A stretch of DNA of 64,000 bases from Flavobacterium terrae (lineage in GTDB: Bacteria > Bacteroidota > Bacteroidia > Flavobacteriales > Flavobacteriaceae). Below, piece by piece: positions 9,801 to 18,469 of this stretch. Below the pieces are notes generated by a model. That model saw only the letters and a list, made by a program, of their open reading frames with translations. It did no database searches and was not told where the DNA came from. How positions within the stretch are numbered: the first letter of the stretch is position 1; each line of letters starts with the position of its first letter. A program made the position numbers and the translations under genes. The stretch spans positions 22,634 to 86,633 of the forward strand of contig NZ_FQZI01000007.1 in assembly GCF_900142035.1 (NCBI RefSeq), in the 5' to 3' direction.

Positions 9801-11152
9801 CCAAATGCTGCACTATTTCTGATTTTTGAAGCAGATTTATATACCTCGCTATCCATTTCGGATTGGGTTAAATCCTTTTGCCTTTTGAGTTTTTGTAAAT
9901 GGTGCATTGTGGCTTCGACAATAATAACTGCCCCATCGACAATGATACCAAAATCGATTGCACCTAAACTCATTAAGTTTCCACTCACACCAAAGTAATT
10001 CATCAGGATTACTGCAAAAAGCATTGACAAAGGAATTACGGAAGCTACGATTAATCCGGCACGAAGATTTCCTAAAAATAATATCAGTACAAAAATTACG
10101 ATTAAAGCTCCTTCCAATAGATTTTTTGTAACCGTTCCTATGGCGTTGTCTACTAATTTACCTCTGTCAATAAAGGCTTCGGCAACTACTCCTTCAGGTA
10201 ACGTTTTATTGATTTGAACCATTTTTTCTTTCACTCTTTCCACTACAGCACTGGAATTTTCGCCTTTTAACATTAATGCTAAACCGCAAACAATTTCTCC
10301 TTTACCGTCTTTTGTAGAGGCACCATATCGCAATGCAATACCTTCACGTACTGTTGCAACGTCACGCACTAAAACAGGAGCACCATTTCGGTTTTTGACT
10401 ACTACATTTTCTAAATCCTTGATGCCCGTTGCCATACCCACACCACGAATGAAATAAGCGTATTGGTCTTTTTCAATATAGGCACCACCAGTATTTTGAT
10501 TATTTTTTTCTAACGCATCAAAAATCTCAGTGATAGTAACGCCTAAACTATTGAGTGTGTTTGGATTAACTGCAACTTCATATTGTTTTAATTTTCCACC
10601 CCAAGTGCTCACTTCAGCAACGCCTTCAATACCTTGTAATTGTGGTATAATTATCCAATCTTGAATGGTTCTTAATTTGATGGCATCGTACTTATCTTCA
10701 TACCCTTTTTTAGCATATACATCATACTGATAAATTTCTCCAAGACCTGTTGAAATTGGTGCCAATTCAGGCGAACCAGCATAGTCAGGTATATTTTCTT
10801 CGGCTTGCTTTAATCGTTGAAAAATTTGTTCCCTTGCCCAATATATATCTACATCGTCTTTGAAAACAACCGTAACTACCGAAAGCCCGAAACGAGAAAT
10901 ACTTCGTAACTCAATTACTTTGGGGATGGTTTTAACGGATTGCTCTAACGGATAGGTAATTAATTGCTCCACTTCCTGACTGGCAAGAGTGGGCGCAGTA
11001 GTAATAATTTGTACCTGATTATTGGTTACATCAGGCAAAGCATCAAGCGGTAATTGTTTAATAGAATAGCTACCCCACGCTATAAGGACTAAGGTTAGCA
11101 ATAGTATAATGAATTTATTCTTTATACTGAATTGTATTATTTTGTCTAACAT
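6833..11152 (-). CDS. CzcA-type RND metal pump fused to TolC-like outer-membrane factor
   Basis: A 1439-residue protein. Residues 1 to about 1030 form a complete heavy-metal RND proton antiporter: N-terminal membrane helix, two periplasmic docking/porter domains, and 12 membrane helices with conserved acidic residues in helix 4 (GAIDFGIIVDGAVII). From residue 1034 a TolC/CzcC-like outer-membrane factor follows without a stop. The junction carries an internal in-frame ATG (8053-8051), a basic patch (KIRKFKKRQ), and a hydrophobic segment ending SCVALSQ that looks like the channel's own signal peptide. Such fused proteins are known in Bacteroidota. The channel part may be cleaved off or separately initiated. 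The adaptor, DUF3703 and P-type ATPase genes follow in one operon. Confidence 0.85.
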   Translation of the reverse strand: MLDKIIQFSIKNKFIILLLTLVLIAWGSYSIKQLPLDALPDVTNNQVQIITTAPTLASQEVEQLITYPLEQSVKTIPKVIELRSISRFGLSVVTVVFKDDVDIYWAREQIFQRLKQAEENIPDYAGSPELAPISTGLGEIYQYDVYAKKGYEDKYDAIKLRTIQDWIIIPQLQGIEGVAEVSTWGGKLKQYEVAVNPNTLNSLGVTITEIFDALEKNNQNTGGAYIEKDQYAYFIRGVGMATGIKDLENVVVKNRNGAPVLVRDVATVREGIALRYGASTKDGKGEIVCGLALMLKGENSSAVVERVKEKMVQINKTLPEGVVAEAFIDRGKLVDNAIGTVTKNLLEGALIVIFVLILFLGNLRAGLIVASVIPLSMLFAVILMNYFGVSGNLMSLGAIDFGIIVDGAVIIVEATMHHLQKLKRQKDLTQSEMDSEVYKSASKIRNSAAFGEIIILIVYLPILALVGTEGKMFKPMAMTVGFAVIGAFILSLTYVPMMSAMFLSKNTEHKSNFSDRMMAWFEKIYTPFLEKALQIKKSVLVIALGLFALAVITFQNMGGEFIPTIEEGDLAINATIMTGSSLTQMVETTTKYEKILKAKFPEIKTIVTKIGSGEIPTDPMPIESGDLIIVLKDKSEWTSADNWEDLANLMKEEMEAIPGANIEISQPIQMRFNELMTGSRSDIAIKIFGDDLEVLDTKAKELISKINKIEGIGDLKADKVTGLPQITVKYDYNKIALYGLNITDVNKIIRSSFAGESAGKIYEESKRFDVVVRMDAANRSDITDVSNLFIPLPNGQQVPLSQVAAISYEQGPVQVSRENGKRRITVGLNVRGRDIKSVVEEIQQKLETNFKLPAGYYITYGGQFENLVEANKRLSIALPIALGLIMVLLFFTFNSVKQSLLIFTAIPLSAIGGVFALWLRGMPFSISAGIGFIALFGIAVLNGIVLISYFNQLKSEGITDPLQRVLMGTKTRLRPVLMTAAVASLGFMPMALSTSGGAEVQKPLATVVIGGLFSATLLTLIVLPILYLLFENGMKIRKFKKRQPFVTLWFLLISCVALSQNKQTVTLDQAITLAKKSNIDLKIADKEIEKQTTLKKAAFQVDPLQVQYQGGQFNSVDYDHNVSVQQYFPIGKITKANRQLQEELAKLAEKRKALSEYEIEKAVTLAYYQYLYGVSIQKLNNELSDIYIKFLKNAELRFQTGESGNIEVISAKAKVKEIETQKLQLEYDLAVYQKQLQYFIQTDENIVPDAATPLKYEKNVSIAEDKVQGLVNDYYTQQISVYQKEANIFKAMRTPKLGLGYFGQTIDTKSYFQGFTAGLQIPLFGGVNSARAKASEISVVQAQLELDKSKLALKLQKEELKSEFDKQNKAMLYYQNEGLQYADQIITTAQKSYANGDMSYWSYISFLNQAIDIKKQNAEAVNAYNQSAIQLQFPSFSNN

Positions 11153-11250
11153 TGAAAATATTGTAATGAATTAGAAATTAGCAAATTAAAGTACTTGCCA
11201 TTATATGTGATTAAAACACACTTTTCTAACCCGAAATTACTCGGGCATCA

Positions 11251-11577
11251 TTATACTATTTGAGGAGGTTGCCAAATACTTCCAAAGAAATAGGAAGCAA
11301 AAACTGGCTTATAAAATGGCTCTTTGGTCTTTATAACTGTAGAAATTACAGGAAAATCATAACTGATGGAAGGAAAGTAACTCAAAACCTGCGCTCCACA
11401 GCAATTGCAAATGCAAAAAGGCGAACACAAATCTTTACTCTTGTCGTGTGAATGGTTGTCATGGTCAGCCCGATGCGCTTCCAAAGAATGCCCAGCACTA
11501 TTTACTTCCATATCAGCACAAGGCATAGATGCCAAGACTATTAAATAAATTGATAATATGATATTTAACCATTTCAC
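11251..11577 (-). CDS. small secreted Cys/His-rich protein, DUF6660-like
   Basis: A 108-residue protein with an N-terminal signal-like segment (IILSIYLIVLASMPC), a His/Asp-rich stretch (HRADHDNHSHDKSKD near 34-48) and a cysteine cluster CSPFCICNCC near 51-60. The pattern matches a small protein commonly found just upstream of Bacteroidota CzcA genes (DUF6660). The His and Cys groups suggest metal binding in the periplasm or outer envelope; no activity is established. It starts the minus-strand unit, 98 bases upstream of the pump gene. The C-terminus is hydrophobic and aromatic. Confidence 0.6.
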   Translation of the reverse strand: MKWLNIILSIYLIVLASMPCADMEVNSAGHSLEAHRADHDNHSHDKSKDLCSPFCICNCCGAQVLSYFPSISYDFPVISTVIKTKEPFYKPVFASYFFGSIWQPPQIV

Positions 11578-11637
11578 GAGTGTAAAAATAGCAATAAAAT
11601 TTATATGAACTAATCACATTTTATTTTTTTAATGCAA

Positions 11638-11670
11638 TTTGATGCGATTCGAAATATTTTTTTAGCTTTG
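11638..11670 (+). promoter_or_regulatory. promoter of the di-haem/Rieske operon
   Basis: TTTG at 11638-11641 and TAGCTTTG at 11663-11670 match the Bacteroidota -33 (TTTG) and -7 (TAnnTTTG) elements with a 21-base spacer. The ATG of the di-haem gene is 29 bases downstream. Confidence 0.65.
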
Positions 11671-11699
11671 CCTAAAAATAATATTAAGCATATATAAAA

Positions 11700-12902
11700 A
11701 TGAAAAACAAGGCATATCTAATTTTAATTGTTATGACTTTAGGGATAAGCACCCTAACCTCTTGTGAAGATATATTAACAGATGCTCCTGCCGATGAAGA
11801 AATTTTAGACGGGCCCGTTGAAGGATTGACTTCTTCGGAAATGTTAGAATTCTTAGAAGGTGATGTTGCTTTCAATGAAGAAGTATTTACAACCGAAACA
11901 GGTTTGGGACCATTATTTGTTTCTACCAGTTGTGTGTCCTGTCATGCGGGGGACGGAAAAGGACATCCTTTTACTACTTTAACCCGATTTGGACAAACAG
12001 ATGCCACAGGTAATCAATTCATGCATTTGGGTGCGCCACAGTTGCAAAACAGAGCCTTACCGGGGTATTTACCAGAGCAAATTCCTGCGGGAGCTACTTC
12101 AGCTAAGTTTATGCCTCCTGCAAATACAGGTTTAGGTTTTTTAGCCGCTTTAACCGATGCACAAATTTTAGCAAATGCAGACCCCAATGATAATAATGGA
12201 GATGGAATTTCAGGTGTACCAAACTATATTACACCTCCAGCTTTCTTTTTGCCAAAATGGTTTCATCAGGAAATTAACGGAAAATACATTGGTCGCTACG
12301 GAAAAAAAGCGGCAGCTATCGATTTGTTGCATCAAACCGTTAATGCCTATAATCAGGACATGGGAATTACCTCTTCTTTTTCTCCAATCGACACCTATTC
12401 GGGATTAGAAATTGACCCTGAAGTTTCAAACAAAACAGTAAACAGTGTAGTGTTTTACTTGAGAACCTTAAAAGCACCCAAACGAAGAAATCAAAATGAT
12501 GCTGAAGTTCAAGCAGGTGAAGCTTTATTCTCAAATTTAAAATGTGCAGAATGCCATAAACCGCAATGGACAACACCAAACAGTGATATTGCCAGTTTAT
12601 CCAACAAAACTTTTTACCCATATACCGATTTACTGTTACACGATATGGGAAGTGGCTTAAACGACGGTTATACAGAAGGAACTGCATTAACAAGCGAATG
12701 GAGAACTCCGCCTTTATGGGGAATTGGGCTGGCTAAAAAATCGCAAGGTGGACAATATTTTTTACTGCATGACGGTAGAGCCAGAAGTATTGAAGAAGCA
12801 ATTTTAATGCACGGCGGTGAAGCTAACAGCAGTAAAAATGCGTACCAGCAATTAACATCGGGTGAAAAACAAAAACTGATAAAATTCATTGAAAGTTTAT
12901 AG
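11700..12902 (+). CDS. di-haem oxidoreductase family (DHOR, DUF1111-like) lipoprotein
   Basis: A 400-residue exported protein with an N-terminal signal ending in a lipobox-like TLTSC near residue 22. There are two c-type haem-binding motifs: CVSCH near residue 79 and CAECH near residue 282. The C-terminal part carries EWRTPPLWGIG and LLHDGRARSIEEAI, typical of the di-haem cytochrome c peroxidase-like DUF1111 family. It should carry two covalent haems in the periplasm or on the inner face of the outer membrane. It is the first gene of an operon with a Rieske protein (1 base gap) and an outer-membrane barrel, suggesting an envelope electron-transfer unit. Substrate unknown. Confidence 0.8.
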   Translation: MKNKAYLILIVMTLGISTLTSCEDILTDAPADEEILDGPVEGLTSSEMLEFLEGDVAFNEEVFTTETGLGPLFVSTSCVSCHAGDGKGHPFTTLTRFGQTDATGNQFMHLGAPQLQNRALPGYLPEQIPAGATSAKFMPPANTGLGFLAALTDAQILANADPNDNNGDGISGVPNYITPPAFFLPKWFHQEINGKYIGRYGKKAAAIDLLHQTVNAYNQDMGITSSFSPIDTYSGLEIDPEVSNKTVNSVVFYLRTLKAPKRRNQNDAEVQAGEALFSNLKCAECHKPQWTTPNSDIASLSNKTFYPYTDLLLHDMGSGLNDGYTEGTALTSEWRTPPLWGIGLAKKSQGGQYFLLHDGRARSIEEAILMHGGEANSSKNAYQQLTSGEKQKLIKFIESL

Positions 12903-12903
12903 T

Positions 12904-13344
12904 ATGGACAGAAAAGAATTTTTAAAGATTTGTGGCTTTTCCTGTTTAGGAGTTTTTGGATTGTCTGGGATGATGCAAAGTTGTGGAACAACTCATTATG
13001 CTTCTACAAATGTTCAAGGCAATCGATTGATTGTGTCTAAAAAAGAATTTGAAATAATCAAAAACGACACCATTCGTTACAGAAATCATGTTGTTAGCAA
13101 AATAGAAGGTATCAACTATCCGATTATCATATACAAAAACCTAAATGATACTTATTCAGCATTTTTGTTAAGATGCTCTCATCAAGGAGCCGAACTTACC
13201 GTTAATGGTGATGTATTAACCTGTTCAGCTCATGGAAGCGAATTTGGTAAAAACGGTGAGGTTATTCAAGGACCCGCAGAACAACAATTAACCGCATTTA
13301 AAGTGCAAACCGATGCACAAAACATTTACATTCAATTATCCTAA
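12904..13344 (+). CDS. Rieske [2Fe-2S] lipoprotein
   Basis: A 146-residue protein. An N-terminal hydrophobic segment follows MDRKEFLK and ends in a possible lipobox MMQSC near residue 25. The Rieske cluster motifs are CSHQG near residue 90 and CSAHGSEFG near 106, giving two Cys and two His ligands. The start ATG at 12904 is chosen because it lies one base after the stop of the upstream gene; a TTG 15 bases earlier would overlap it. Rieske proteins of this small type pass electrons in the envelope. Its position between a di-haem protein and a barrel protein suggests it is the redox partner of the former. Confidence 0.85.
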   Translation: MDRKEFLKICGFSCLGVFGLSGMMQSCGTTHYASTNVQGNRLIVSKKEFEIIKNDTIRYRNHVVSKIEGINYPIIIYKNLNDTYSAFLLRCSHQGAELTVNGDVLTCSAHGSEFGKNGEVIQGPAEQQLTAFKVQTDAQNIYIQLS

Positions 13345-13345
13345 A

Positions 13346-14572
13346 ATGAAATCACTATATATAACTGTATTAATCTTATTTTTTAATTTTTCAGTACTGG
13401 CACAGGTTGATTCAACAAAAGTCGTAACGACACAAAAAGACACTACAAAATTAGCTTTGAATATGGATGCAGTTTATGCACGTCCGTTTTTGAAATTAGG
13501 GAAACTTCCCATTTCCATAGGTGGTTATGTTGAAGCCAATACGAGTTATTTTGCTACTGATGGAGTCACAGAAGGTATGTCTTTTCAGATGCCGAGAATG
13601 ACATTATTTGTTTCATCCACCATCAGAAACCGAATTAAATTTTTATCGGAAATTGAGTTTGAAGAAGGCGGAAAAGAAATAAATATTGAATTTGCTTCGC
13701 TTGATGTGGAGTTACATCCACTATTCAATTTGCGTGGTGGTATTATTATGAACCCTATTGGCTCTTTCAACCAAAATCACGACGGTCCAAAATGGGAATT
13801 CATTGACCGTCCAATATCTTCAACAACCATAATCCCATCTACATGGAGTAATGTTGGTTTTGGTTTTTTCGGAAAGTATGCCAAAAATAATTTGGTTTGG
13901 GCGTATGAAGGTTATTTCTCCAATGGTTTTGATGATACGATTATATCGAATACCGAAAACAGAACATGGCTTCCTGCTTCAAAAGAAAATAAAGAACGCT
14001 TTGAGGAAAGTTTTAACGGAGTACCATTGATTACCGCCAAGACTGCATTAAAACACAGAAAAATAGGTGAATTTGGTATTTCTTGGATGGGTGGTGTGTA
14101 CAACAAATTTCAGGAAGACGGTATTCAAATTGACAAAAAACGTAGAGTGGACTTATTCGCATTGGATTTTAACACAGTGCTCCCGAAACTAAAAACATAC
14201 ATCAATACGGAATGGGTTTGGGCTTATATAGATGTTCCTGACACCTATACTCAACAATTTGGCTCAAAACAAAAAGGGGGCTTTATCGATATTGTGCAAC
14301 CCATTTTAAAGCGCGATGTATTGGGTTGGCAAAACAGCACACTTAATTTGGCTTTTAGAATGGAATACACAGATTATAATGTTGGAACGTTTAAAGAAAC
14401 TAACGAGAATATCCACGATGATGTAATGGCTATAACTCCGGGAATCAGTTTCAGACCCTCTTCACAAACGGTTTTCAGAATGAATTACCGCTATATTTGG
14501 GAAACAGATATTTTTGGTAATGATCCTTCGAAGACAGCTGGGATTCAATTTGGGTTTTCCACTTATTTTTAG
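13346..14572 (+). CDS. outer-membrane beta-barrel protein, porin-like
   Basis: A 408-residue protein. A signal peptide (KSLYITVLILFFNFSVLAQ) is followed by alternating amphipathic strands with many aromatic girdle residues and a C-terminal phenylalanine (GFSTYF), the hallmark of outer-membrane barrels. The ATG at 13346 follows the Rieske stop by one base. The N-terminal region (GGYVEANTSYF, then MPRMTLFVSS) resembles Bacteroidota porin-like proteins. It completes the three-gene redox operon and may provide the outer-membrane anchor or substrate channel. The exact substrate is not recognisable. Confidence 0.7.
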   Translation: MKSLYITVLILFFNFSVLAQVDSTKVVTTQKDTTKLALNMDAVYARPFLKLGKLPISIGGYVEANTSYFATDGVTEGMSFQMPRMTLFVSSTIRNRIKFLSEIEFEEGGKEINIEFASLDVELHPLFNLRGGIIMNPIGSFNQNHDGPKWEFIDRPISSTTIIPSTWSNVGFGFFGKYAKNNLVWAYEGYFSNGFDDTIISNTENRTWLPASKENKERFEESFNGVPLITAKTALKHRKIGEFGISWMGGVYNKFQEDGIQIDKKRRVDLFALDFNTVLPKLKTYINTEWVWAYIDVPDTYTQQFGSKQKGGFIDIVQPILKRDVLGWQNSTLNLAFRMEYTDYNVGTFKETNENIHDDVMAITPGISFRPSSQTVFRMNYRYIWETDIFGNDPSKTAGIQFGFSTYF

Positions 14573-14576
14573 TCTG

Positions 14577-14622
14577 ATTTGCATGAAAATCACCCAAGAT
14601 CAGAAAAGTTTTTCATGCAAAT
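14577..14622. terminator. long hairpin between convergent genes
   Basis: ATTTGCATGAAAA at 14577-14589 pairs perfectly with 14610-14622 across a 20-base loop, just after the stop of the barrel gene and before the convergent MerC-like gene. There is no clear T run, so its action as a terminator is uncertain. Confidence 0.4.
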
Positions 14623-14655
14623 TAACTATGTTTTTCCCATGACTAATAAATTTTG

Positions 14656-15264
14656 CTAGCAACAATCTCCGTCTGCTTGTATGGGTGGACATTTTACAGT
14701 TCCGTAACTGCAATAAACGCAACAATCACCCTGTTTCGGTTTTAATACTGTTTTGCATTTTTCACATTCGTAAAAATACTGACATGCATCAGTAGGCATC
14801 ATTTCTTCCTTTTTATGCCCGCAATTGGGACAAGTAATCGTAGATTTTAATTCAACCTCTTTTCCTCCATACGAAATACAGGTATTACAATTACCCTGAA
14901 CTTTATTTTGATAATAATTTGCTATTGTAGCAATAAAAAGCCCAAGCATACCAGAATAAATTAAATAGACTGCATTTTCCGATTTACTAAAATAATATGC
15001 GAAGAATATTAATATTCCACTTGGTATTGCTATTAATAAAGGATACACGCAACGATGTTTACGGTAAGAAATGATTAAGCCAACAATTGAAATTAAAACC
15101 ATTGCTTGAAAAATCCACATCGTCCATCCACCAAATAATTCAAAGCTGCCGAGTCCAAGAGCTGAAGCACCAAATGCAAATAGCGGAAAACAGCAAGGCG
15201 AAAATAGTGCTGTGAAGAAAAGTCCAATCGTACCTAATTTATCAATGTTATTAATTATTTTCAT
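14656..15264 (-). CDS. MerC-domain membrane protein with Cys-rich C-terminal tail
   Basis: A 202-residue protein. Four membrane helices cover residues 10-130, with a CC pair in helix 1 (FSPCCFPLF) and a Cys in the loop (HRCVYPLL), as in MerC-type mercuric-ion transporters. The soluble C-terminal third is Cys-rich: CNTCIS, a zinc-ribbon-like CPNCGHKK, CEKCKTVLKPKQGDCCVYCSYG and a final GDCC. This tail could receive or pass metal in the cytoplasm. It follows the copper ATPase gene by 14 bases, so it belongs to the copper/soft-metal operon. No mercuric reductase is nearby, so mercury itself may not be the substrate. Confidence 0.72.
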   Translation of the reverse strand: MKIINNIDKLGTIGLFFTALFSPCCFPLFAFGASALGLGSFELFGGWTMWIFQAMVLISIVGLIISYRKHRCVYPLLIAIPSGILIFFAYYFSKSENAVYLIYSGMLGLFIATIANYYQNKVQGNCNTCISYGGKEVELKSTITCPNCGHKKEEMMPTDACQYFYECEKCKTVLKPKQGDCCVYCSYGTVKCPPIQADGDCC

Positions 15265-15278
15265 TTTTGTTTTTGTTT

Positions 15279-17813
15279 TTAAATTTTTAAATTTCGTAAT
15301 CTCAGGGCATTTGCAATTACTGATACAGAACTAAAAGACATTGCTAATGCGGCAATCATGGGTGATAATAAAATTCCGAATGTCGGATATAAAACGCCTG
15401 CTGCAATAGGTACTCCCAATACATTGTATATAAAAGCAAAGAATAAATTTTGCTTGATGTTTTTCATCACGGAATGGCTTAGATTTTTAGCCTTTACGAT
15501 TCCCTGCAAATCACCTTTTACTAATGTAATTTTAGCACTCTCTATGGCTACATCGGTTCCGGTTCCCATTGCAATTCCTATATCGGATTGCGCTAAGGCT
15601 GGTGCGTCGTTTATTCCGTCGCCTGCCATTGCAACAATTTTGCCTTCGGATTGTAATCGCTTAATTTCTTTAAGTTTATCTTCTGGTAAACAACCGGCTT
15701 TGAAAGAACTTAAATGCAGTATATCGGCTACAGCTTTAGCAGTATTAGCATTATCGCCTGTAAGCATAATTACCTCGACTCCTTGGCGCATTAGTTCTTT
15801 AATCGCTGCTGCACTAGATGATTTAATAGCATCGGTAATCGATACAAAACCGACTGCTATATTATCCACTGCTATATAGGATACTGTTTTTCCTAGTTTT
15901 TGTTCGGTTATAATTCGATTTTCTATGTCATCCGAAACAACTACATTCACTTGCTCCATTAGCTTTTTATTTCCTAATGCTACTATTTTACTGTTTACTG
16001 TACCAACAACTCCTTTTCCAGTAACATTTTCAAAATCTTTAACCTCGATCAAAGAAGTGTTTTTTGTTTTAGCGTAATTTACAACGGCCTGTGCCAATGG
16101 ATGTTCGCTATATTGATTTAAAGAAGCAATATTTTGCAATAAACTATTTTCGTCACTATTAGATGCATAAATTTTTTCTACTGATGGTTTTCCTTCAGTA
16201 ATAGTCCCAGTTTTATCGGTTATTAAAACATCAACTTTGTTCATGTTTTCTAACGCTTCTGCATTTTTTATCAAAACACCTGATTGTGCTCCCTTACCTA
16301 CCCCAACCATTACTGACATTGGCGTTGCTAGTCCTAAAGCACAAGGACACGCAATAATTAAGACTGCAACCGCATTGATGAAACCGTAAACTAATGCCGG
16401 ATCAGGTCCGAATTTTGCCCAAACGAAAAATGTTAGTACTGCAATAATTACCACAATGGGGACAAAGTATTTTGAAATACTATCGGCTAATTTTTGGATT
16501 GGTGCTCTTGAGCGACTCGCATCATTAACCATTTTAATAATTTGCGACAATAGTGTTTCTGAACCAACTTTCTCGGCAACCATTACAAAAGATCTATTTC
16601 CGTTTATAGTACCGGAAGTTACCTCGTCTCCAGTTTTTTTATCTACCGGTATGGGCTCTCCGGTAATCATAGATTCATCAATAGTACTTGTGCCCTCCAT
16701 GATTTTCCCATCAACAGGAATTTTGTCTCCGGGTTTTACACGTAATAAATCCCCTTTCTTAATATCATGAATGGAAATGACTTTATCCTTTCCGTTTTCC
16801 ACTAAAGTTGCTTCTGTGGGCGCCAGTTTCAATAACTCTTTTATCGCACCGCTGGTTTGGCTGTGCGCTCTAGCTTCTAATAGTTGTCCCAACAAGACCA
16901 ACGTGATAATTACTGTTGCTGCTTCGAAATAAAGATGAATAGTTCCGTGTTCGGTTTTAAATTCTTCCGGGAAAACATTCGGAAACAACATCCCTACAAT
17001 ACTAAACACAAAAGCTACTCCGGTTCCTATTCCAATCAGCGTGAACATATTCAAATTCCATGTGATTATTGATTTCCATGCACGGGTAAAAAACATCCAA
17101 CCTGCATAGAATACAACCGGAATCGAAAGCAGAAATTGCACCCAGTTCCACTTGCTGCTGTCCATTATCTGAAACAACGGGTTGTTATGCAGCATTTCCA
17201 TCATGGCGATAATGAAAATCGGAACCGTACAAAGCGTGGCAATCTTCATTTTTTTCAGCAAATCCAGATAGGTTCTGTTTTCTTCAGTATCCGTTGGTTC
17301 CATCGGAACCAAATCCATTCCGCAAATAGGACAAGAACCTGGCCCCTCTTTAATAACTTCGGGATGCATCGGACAGGTATACATTTTTGGGATGGTATCC
17401 AATTCAACCAATTTTTCCAGATTCATTCCACAAACCGGACAATTACCTGGTTTGTCATAAGTTTTATCTCCTTCGCAATGCATCGGACAATAATATTTCC
17501 CTTTGGTATTTCCGGAAACTGCCATTGTCATTTTGGAATGATGAGTATGGTGTTCAAGAGATACTTTTTCTCTCGCGGCTTCGGATGTTTGATGGTTATG
17601 AGCTAAATTGCTCATAGTTATGGTGTAGTTACCGGCAATTGCAAGCGCTTGCTGAAGCTGTTCCGTCGGTATGTGCTTTTCCATAGTTATAGTGGCTATC
17701 GGTGGGTTTAAGGAAACTGTAGCTTCAACCCCATCAATAGTATTTAATGCATTTTCTACTTTTGACTTGCAGTTATCACATGTCATGCCAGCTATATTAT
17801 ACGTATGTGTCAT
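15279..17813 (-). CDS. copA: Cu(I)-exporting P1B-type ATPase with two metal-binding ribbon domains
   Basis: An 844-residue inner-membrane copper exporter. An N-terminal HMA domain with GMTCDNC (residues 8-14) is followed by two short metal-binding modules, YYCPMHCEG...CPVCGMNL near 106-131 and YTCPMHPEV...CPICGMDL near 143-168. Then come eight membrane helices, the actuator motif [15 protein letters not shown] near 488, DKTGTITEG near 535, HPLAQ and GDGINDAP near 730. The CPC helix with downstream N and MS residues is typical of P1B-1 (Cu/Ag). The MerC-like gene lies downstream. The next gene upstream, a small P-loop protein, ends 73 bases before its start. Confidence 0.9.
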   Translation of the reverse strand: MTHTYNIAGMTCDNCKSKVENALNTIDGVEATVSLNPPIATITMEKHIPTEQLQQALAIAGNYTITMSNLAHNHQTSEAAREKVSLEHHTHHSKMTMAVSGNTKGKYYCPMHCEGDKTYDKPGNCPVCGMNLEKLVELDTIPKMYTCPMHPEVIKEGPGSCPICGMDLVPMEPTDTEENRTYLDLLKKMKIATLCTVPIFIIAMMEMLHNNPLFQIMDSSKWNWVQFLLSIPVVFYAGWMFFTRAWKSIITWNLNMFTLIGIGTGVAFVFSIVGMLFPNVFPEEFKTEHGTIHLYFEAATVIITLVLLGQLLEARAHSQTSGAIKELLKLAPTEATLVENGKDKVISIHDIKKGDLLRVKPGDKIPVDGKIMEGTSTIDESMITGEPIPVDKKTGDEVTSGTINGNRSFVMVAEKVGSETLLSQIIKMVNDASRSRAPIQKLADSISKYFVPIVVIIAVLTFFVWAKFGPDPALVYGFINAVAVLIIACPCALGLATPMSVMVGVGKGAQSGVLIKNAEALENMNKVDVLITDKTGTITEGKPSVEKIYASNSDENSLLQNIASLNQYSEHPLAQAVVNYAKTKNTSLIEVKDFENVTGKGVVGTVNSKIVALGNKKLMEQVNVVVSDDIENRIITEQKLGKTVSYIAVDNIAVGFVSITDAIKSSSAAAIKELMRQGVEVIMLTGDNANTAKAVADILHLSSFKAGCLPEDKLKEIKRLQSEGKIVAMAGDGINDAPALAQSDIGIAMGTGTDVAIESAKITLVKGDLQGIVKAKNLSHSVMKNIKQNLFFAFIYNVLGVPIAAGVLYPTFGILLSPMIAALAMSFSSVSVIANALRLRNLKI

Positions 17814-17886
17814 CAGTTTAATTGTTTAAAATAATGGGATTTATAAATTATTGGATAGCTTTAGTAATGTTTATTTTTTTTCATCA

Positions 17887-18441
17887 TTAAAGATTTTTCA
17901 AAATAAAATCTACCCTTTCTTCAGCCGATAGAACCGGAACATGAACTACCGGAAAGGGTAAGGATTCGTAAACTTCGGTAATTAACTCATGAATTTTTTT
18001 TTGTGCCTGTTCATCTTCACTTCGGGCATAATCATTTTTTAATGGAAGGGAATCCAGAATAAAAATCTTTTTATAAGAAACCATTTGTAGTGCTTTAGCT
18101 AACTTTTCATCTACCGATAGGTTTAAAAAACGATAGTAGGCAAGAGCGTCCGGAATTGCTCTATCAAGAAATACCTGAACGTTTGGTGCAATTTCATTTT
18201 CTTGTTCAATCTGCATATCCAAAACTCCCAATTGGAATTCTCTTTGGTTTTTTCTTGCTTCTTCAACTGTTCTTCCCTTTAGTCGTTGCGTGTCTAAATA
18301 ATGTCTCGCATGCTCAAAAGTTGTTATGTACCCTCTTTCTTTCAGTAAATTGACAGTGGTGGTTTTACCCGAGCTTGGACCACCTGTAATGACATACCAA
18401 TTTGTTTTTCTTTGCGGAGTATTTATAATATTAGTTTCCAT
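17887..18441 (-). CDS. AAA_28-type P-loop ATPase, NadR-like
   Basis: A 184-residue soluble protein with a Walker A motif ITGGPSSGKTT near residues 19-29 and a conserved EHARHYLDTQR segment (residues 43-53). A FLDRAIPDALAYYRF region resembles the nucleoside-kinase half of NadR and the AAA_28 family. It may phosphorylate a small molecule or nucleoside; the real substrate is unknown. It sits between the adaptor gene (28 bases) and the copper ATPase on the same strand, a location often seen for this protein in Bacteroidota metal clusters. The link to metal resistance is by context only. Confidence 0.7.
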   Translation of the reverse strand: METNIINTPQRKTNWYVITGGPSSGKTTTVNLLKERGYITTFEHARHYLDTQRLKGRTVEEARKNQREFQLGVLDMQIEQENEIAPNVQVFLDRAIPDALAYYRFLNLSVDEKLAKALQMVSYKKIFILDSLPLKNDYARSEDEQAQKKIHELITEVYESLPFPVVHVPVLSAEERVDFILKNL

Positions 18442-18469
18442 AGTTTCATTTTGGATTCTTACAAAAGAC

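Noticed and set aside
15358..15879. 173-codon + strand frame opposite the copper ATPase
   Set aside because: It is a shadow of the strongly supported minus-strand gene with no domain of its own. Other long antisense frames inside the pump and SusCD genes were dropped for the same reason.
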